A DNA stretch of 64,000 bases from Muricauda sp. SCSIO 65647 (GTDB taxonomy: Bacteria; Bacteroidota; Bacteroidia; Flavobacteriales; Flavobacteriaceae). The notes beneath the pieces are model-generated. The model was not told the DNA's origin. It searched no databases and saw only the letters and a program-made list of their open reading frames with translations. The translations under genes were made by a program, and so were the position numbers. Of the stretch, positions 62,059 to 64,000 are shown in pieces (the first letter of the stretch is position 1; each line of letters begins with the position of its first letter). Where the stretch lies: positions 2,334,501 through 2,398,500 of the forward strand of contig NZ_CP091037.1 in the NCBI RefSeq assembly GCF_021534965.1. Reading direction: 5' to 3'.

Positions 62059-64000
62059 ATGAAAAATCTAGCAATAGCACTGTTCTCCATTGGCATATTA
62101 AATTGGTGCGGTGCGCAAACAATAACACAGACCGTAAAGGGTTCCGTTACAGATGAGAACACATCCGAAGCTTTAATCGGGGCGACGATAACATTAGTGG
62201 GTTCTGACCCAATACTGGGTACCATAACCGATTTTGAGGGTGCCTTTGCACTAGCTGAAGTGCCTGTTGGAAGACAAGATTTTGAGGTGCGCATGATTGG
62301 CTATGAAAGTTATCTCGTTTCTGAAATTTTGGTCGGTTCAGGAAAAGAAGTGGTTCTTGACATAACGCTAACGCCACTGACCACAAATCTTGATGAGGTT
62401 GTTGTGGCCTATCGCAGAAATAAAGAGAAGCCCATAAACACAATGGCCGCACTAAGTACACGTCAGTTTACCGTTGAAGAGACCCAACGCTACGCAGGAG
62501 GTCTTAATGATCCGGGACGATTGGTATCCTCTTTTGCCGGTGTTGCGGCACCTTCGGTGAGCAGCAACGGAATCTCTATTCGTGGCAATAGTCCGTCAGG
62601 ATTGTTATGGAGGATTGAAGGAGTTGAAGTGCCCAGTCCGAATCACTTCGCTGATTTGACCATCGCTGGTGCGGGGGCGTTGACGGTATTGAGCAGTCAA
62701 GTGATGGGAAACAGTGATTTTTACACTGGTGCATTTCCATCTGAATATGGTAACGCCACTTCGGGAGTTTTTGATATCAATTTAAGAAAGGGCAATTCCA
62801 CAAATAGGGAGTATACCTTTCAAGCCAGTCTGCTCGGCCTGGATTTTGCTACTGAAGGGCCGTTCACAGAAGATGGAGATGCTACCTACCTATTCAATTA
62901 CCGATATTCAACACTTGGTCTTATAGGCGCTTTTTTGCCTAGTGATGCAGGGGTGTTAAAATATCAAGACCTATCGTTCAAGCTTAACATGCCGACCAAA
63001 AATTCTGGCACGTTCTCATTTTGGGGTGTTGGGGCTTATGATGGTGTGGATACCGAAGCTGAAGATATGGAAGAGTGGGAGTCAAGGTCAGACCGTGAGA
63101 ACTCTCAGACCTCACTATACATGTTCGCATCAGGGTTGAACCACAAACATGTGCTCAGACCCAGGTCTGTCATAAATTCAACCTTGTCCATAGCAGGCAA
63201 TGGTACTTCATTCAAAGAACAGTACGTTGCTGATAACTTGAGCACTATCCCACAATCTGATGCGCGCAAGAATAATTACAAGCTCACCTTGCAGTCGAAT
63301 CTCACTTCTTTTTTCAATGAAAGGCATACGAATAGATCCGGTTTCTATCTTAATTGGCTTGCCTACGATTTGCAAGTAGATGATGCTGAAACCGTTCAAT
63401 CTTTGCCTAGAACAATCGTTGATGAGGATGGACAATCTTATCTACTTCAATTTTATAGCCAATCAAAATTTGATTTATCGACAAGATGGACTTTGACTGC
63501 TGGATTTCATTCCCAGTACTTCGGTCTGAACAAGGAATTTACTTTGGAACCTCGGGTTTCTTTAGACTATAAATTGGGAGATAAGAGCAATTTGGCCTTA
63601 GGTTATGGTTTGCACAGTAGCATTGAACCATTGTCAATTTATTTTGTAAGGGACGAAGATGGGTTTCAACCAAATAAGGATTTAGACCTTATGAAATCTA
63701 ACCATTTTGTACTGTCTTTCAACACGAAGATCAGCGATAAGGTAAGATTGAGCATAGAACCGTACTATCAGTCTTTATATGATGTTCCGGTAGAACCAAA
63801 CGGATACATTTCTACCTTGAATGTTGAAGACAACCTATTTTTTGATAGTGCTCTGGTCAGTGAAGGAACAGGAAGGAACATTGGTGTTGACTTAACACTT
63901 GAAAGATATCTCAATAATGGATTCTACTACTTGTTCACCACTTCAATTTTTGATTCAAAGTACACTGCCAATGATGGAATCGAACGAAATACCAGATACA
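62059..64000 (+). CDS. TonB-dependent receptor (partial, runs off the window)
   Basis: At least 647 codons are open to the right edge, and the stop lies beyond it. It has a signal peptide ending CGAQ, a CarboxypepD_reg-like domain (about 25-110), a TonB/plug region (DEVVVAYRRNKEKP, then GGLNDPGRLVSSFAGV and SIRGNSPSGLLWRIEGVEVP) and a barrel. The subgroup with a plug that has SVSSNGISIRGN is common in Flavobacteriia; the cargo is unknown. The fragment at 61312-61869 looks like the missing C-terminus of a relative. Confidence 0.9.
   Translation, partial: MKNLAIALFSIGILNWCGAQTITQTVKGSVTDENTSEALIGATITLVGSDPILGTITDFEGAFALAEVPVGRQDFEVRMIGYESYLVSEILVGSGKEVVLDITLTPLTTNLDEVVVAYRRNKEKPINTMAALSTRQFTVEETQRYAGGLNDPGRLVSSFAGVAAPSVSSNGISIRGNSPSGLLWRIEGVEVPSPNHFADLTIAGAGALTVLSSQVMGNSDFYTGAFPSEYGNATSGVFDINLRKGNSTNREYTFQASLLGLDFATEGPFTEDGDATYLFNYRYSTLGLIGAFLPSDAGVLKYQDLSFKLNMPTKNSGTFSFWGVGAYDGVDTEAEDMEEWESRSDRENSQTSLYMFASGLNHKHVLRPRSVINSTLSIAGNGTSFKEQYVADNLSTIPQSDARKNNYKLTLQSNLTSFFNERHTNRSGFYLNWLAYDLQVDDAETVQSLPRTIVDEDGQSYLLQFYSQSKFDLSTRWTLTAGFHSQYFGLNKEFTLEPRVSLDYKLGDKSNLALGYGLHSSIEPLSIYFVRDEDGFQPNKDLDLMKSNHFVLSFNTKISDKVRLSIEPYYQSLYDVPVEPNGYISTLNVEDNLFFDSALVSEGTGRNIGVDLTLERYLNNGFYYLFTTSIFDSKYTANDGIERNTRY

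Noticed and set aside
1-64000. tRNA, rRNA, integrase, transposase or prophage genes
   Set aside because: None was recognised on either strand; the toxin cassettes show no mobile-element genes next to them.

Overview
The window looks like a chromosomal segment from a marine Flavobacteriaceae bacterium (Bacteroidota). This is inferred from content: a SusC/SusD pair, several TonB-dependent receptors with carboxypeptidase-regulatory N-termini, AraC regulators with a membrane-spanning N-terminus, LytS/LytTR signalling pairs, Rhs proteins with DUF6443-like N-domains, and TAnnTTTG-type -7 boxes. No rRNA, tRNA, CRISPR array, integrase or intact insertion sequence was seen.

Region by region. 1-14436 is a polysaccharide/sugar utilisation locus. 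On the minus strand it carries a two-component-propeller/LuxR-type regulator, SusC, SusD and a triple-LamG surface lipoprotein (cut by the window edge). On the plus strand it carries a GH43-like enzyme with F5/8C and FN3 modules, a decayed signal-peptide gene, a formylglycine-generating enzyme (FGE) fused to a piece of a Gfo/Idh/MocA dehydrogenase, and an intact Gfo/Idh/MocA oxidoreductase. 14546-20810 is housekeeping-like: GAPDH, a shared terminator, ackA-pta, a slipin and a PPOX-fold flavoprotein. 20974-26236 holds a toroid-fold protein, a LytTR/LytS pair and a TonB receptor divergent from it.

26777-40453 is a polymorphic-toxin locus. It has two large secreted Rhs-type proteins flanking a small lipocalin-like protein. 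The second Rhs protein has five tandem Ig-like repeats and an unrecognised C-terminal tip followed by an acidic putative immunity gene. Behind it lies a graveyard of displaced cassettes: an orphan Rhs tip with a zincin HExxH motif and a lipoprotein partner, a 60-codon toxin remnant with its immunity gene, and a last immunity-like gene with only a dozen toxin codons left. The cassettes are separated by repeated hairpin/terminator blocks.

40631-54846 is a signalling locus. A 1688-residue protein (degenerate Ser/Thr kinase, STAND-like ATPase, GAF, LytS histidine kinase) converges on a LytTR response regulator. Four promoters nearby carry the same architecture: two 9-bp direct repeats 21 bp apart, then exactly 31 bp to a TAnnTTTG-like -7 box. 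They precede a DUF4136 lipoprotein plus His/Tyr-rich protein operon, an outer-membrane protein/HtrA/DUF983 operon, a Cys-type sulfatase plus outer-membrane protein operon, and a 103-residue protein. I infer that these form the regulon of the kinase/LytTR pair; this is the most striking observation in the window.

54924-64000 holds a 1-Cys peroxiredoxin, two AraC-type membrane regulators each followed by a CPBP intramembrane protease, a DUF2807 lipoprotein with an odd N-terminal extension, an orphan C-terminal fragment of a TonB receptor, and a TonB receptor cut by the window edge.
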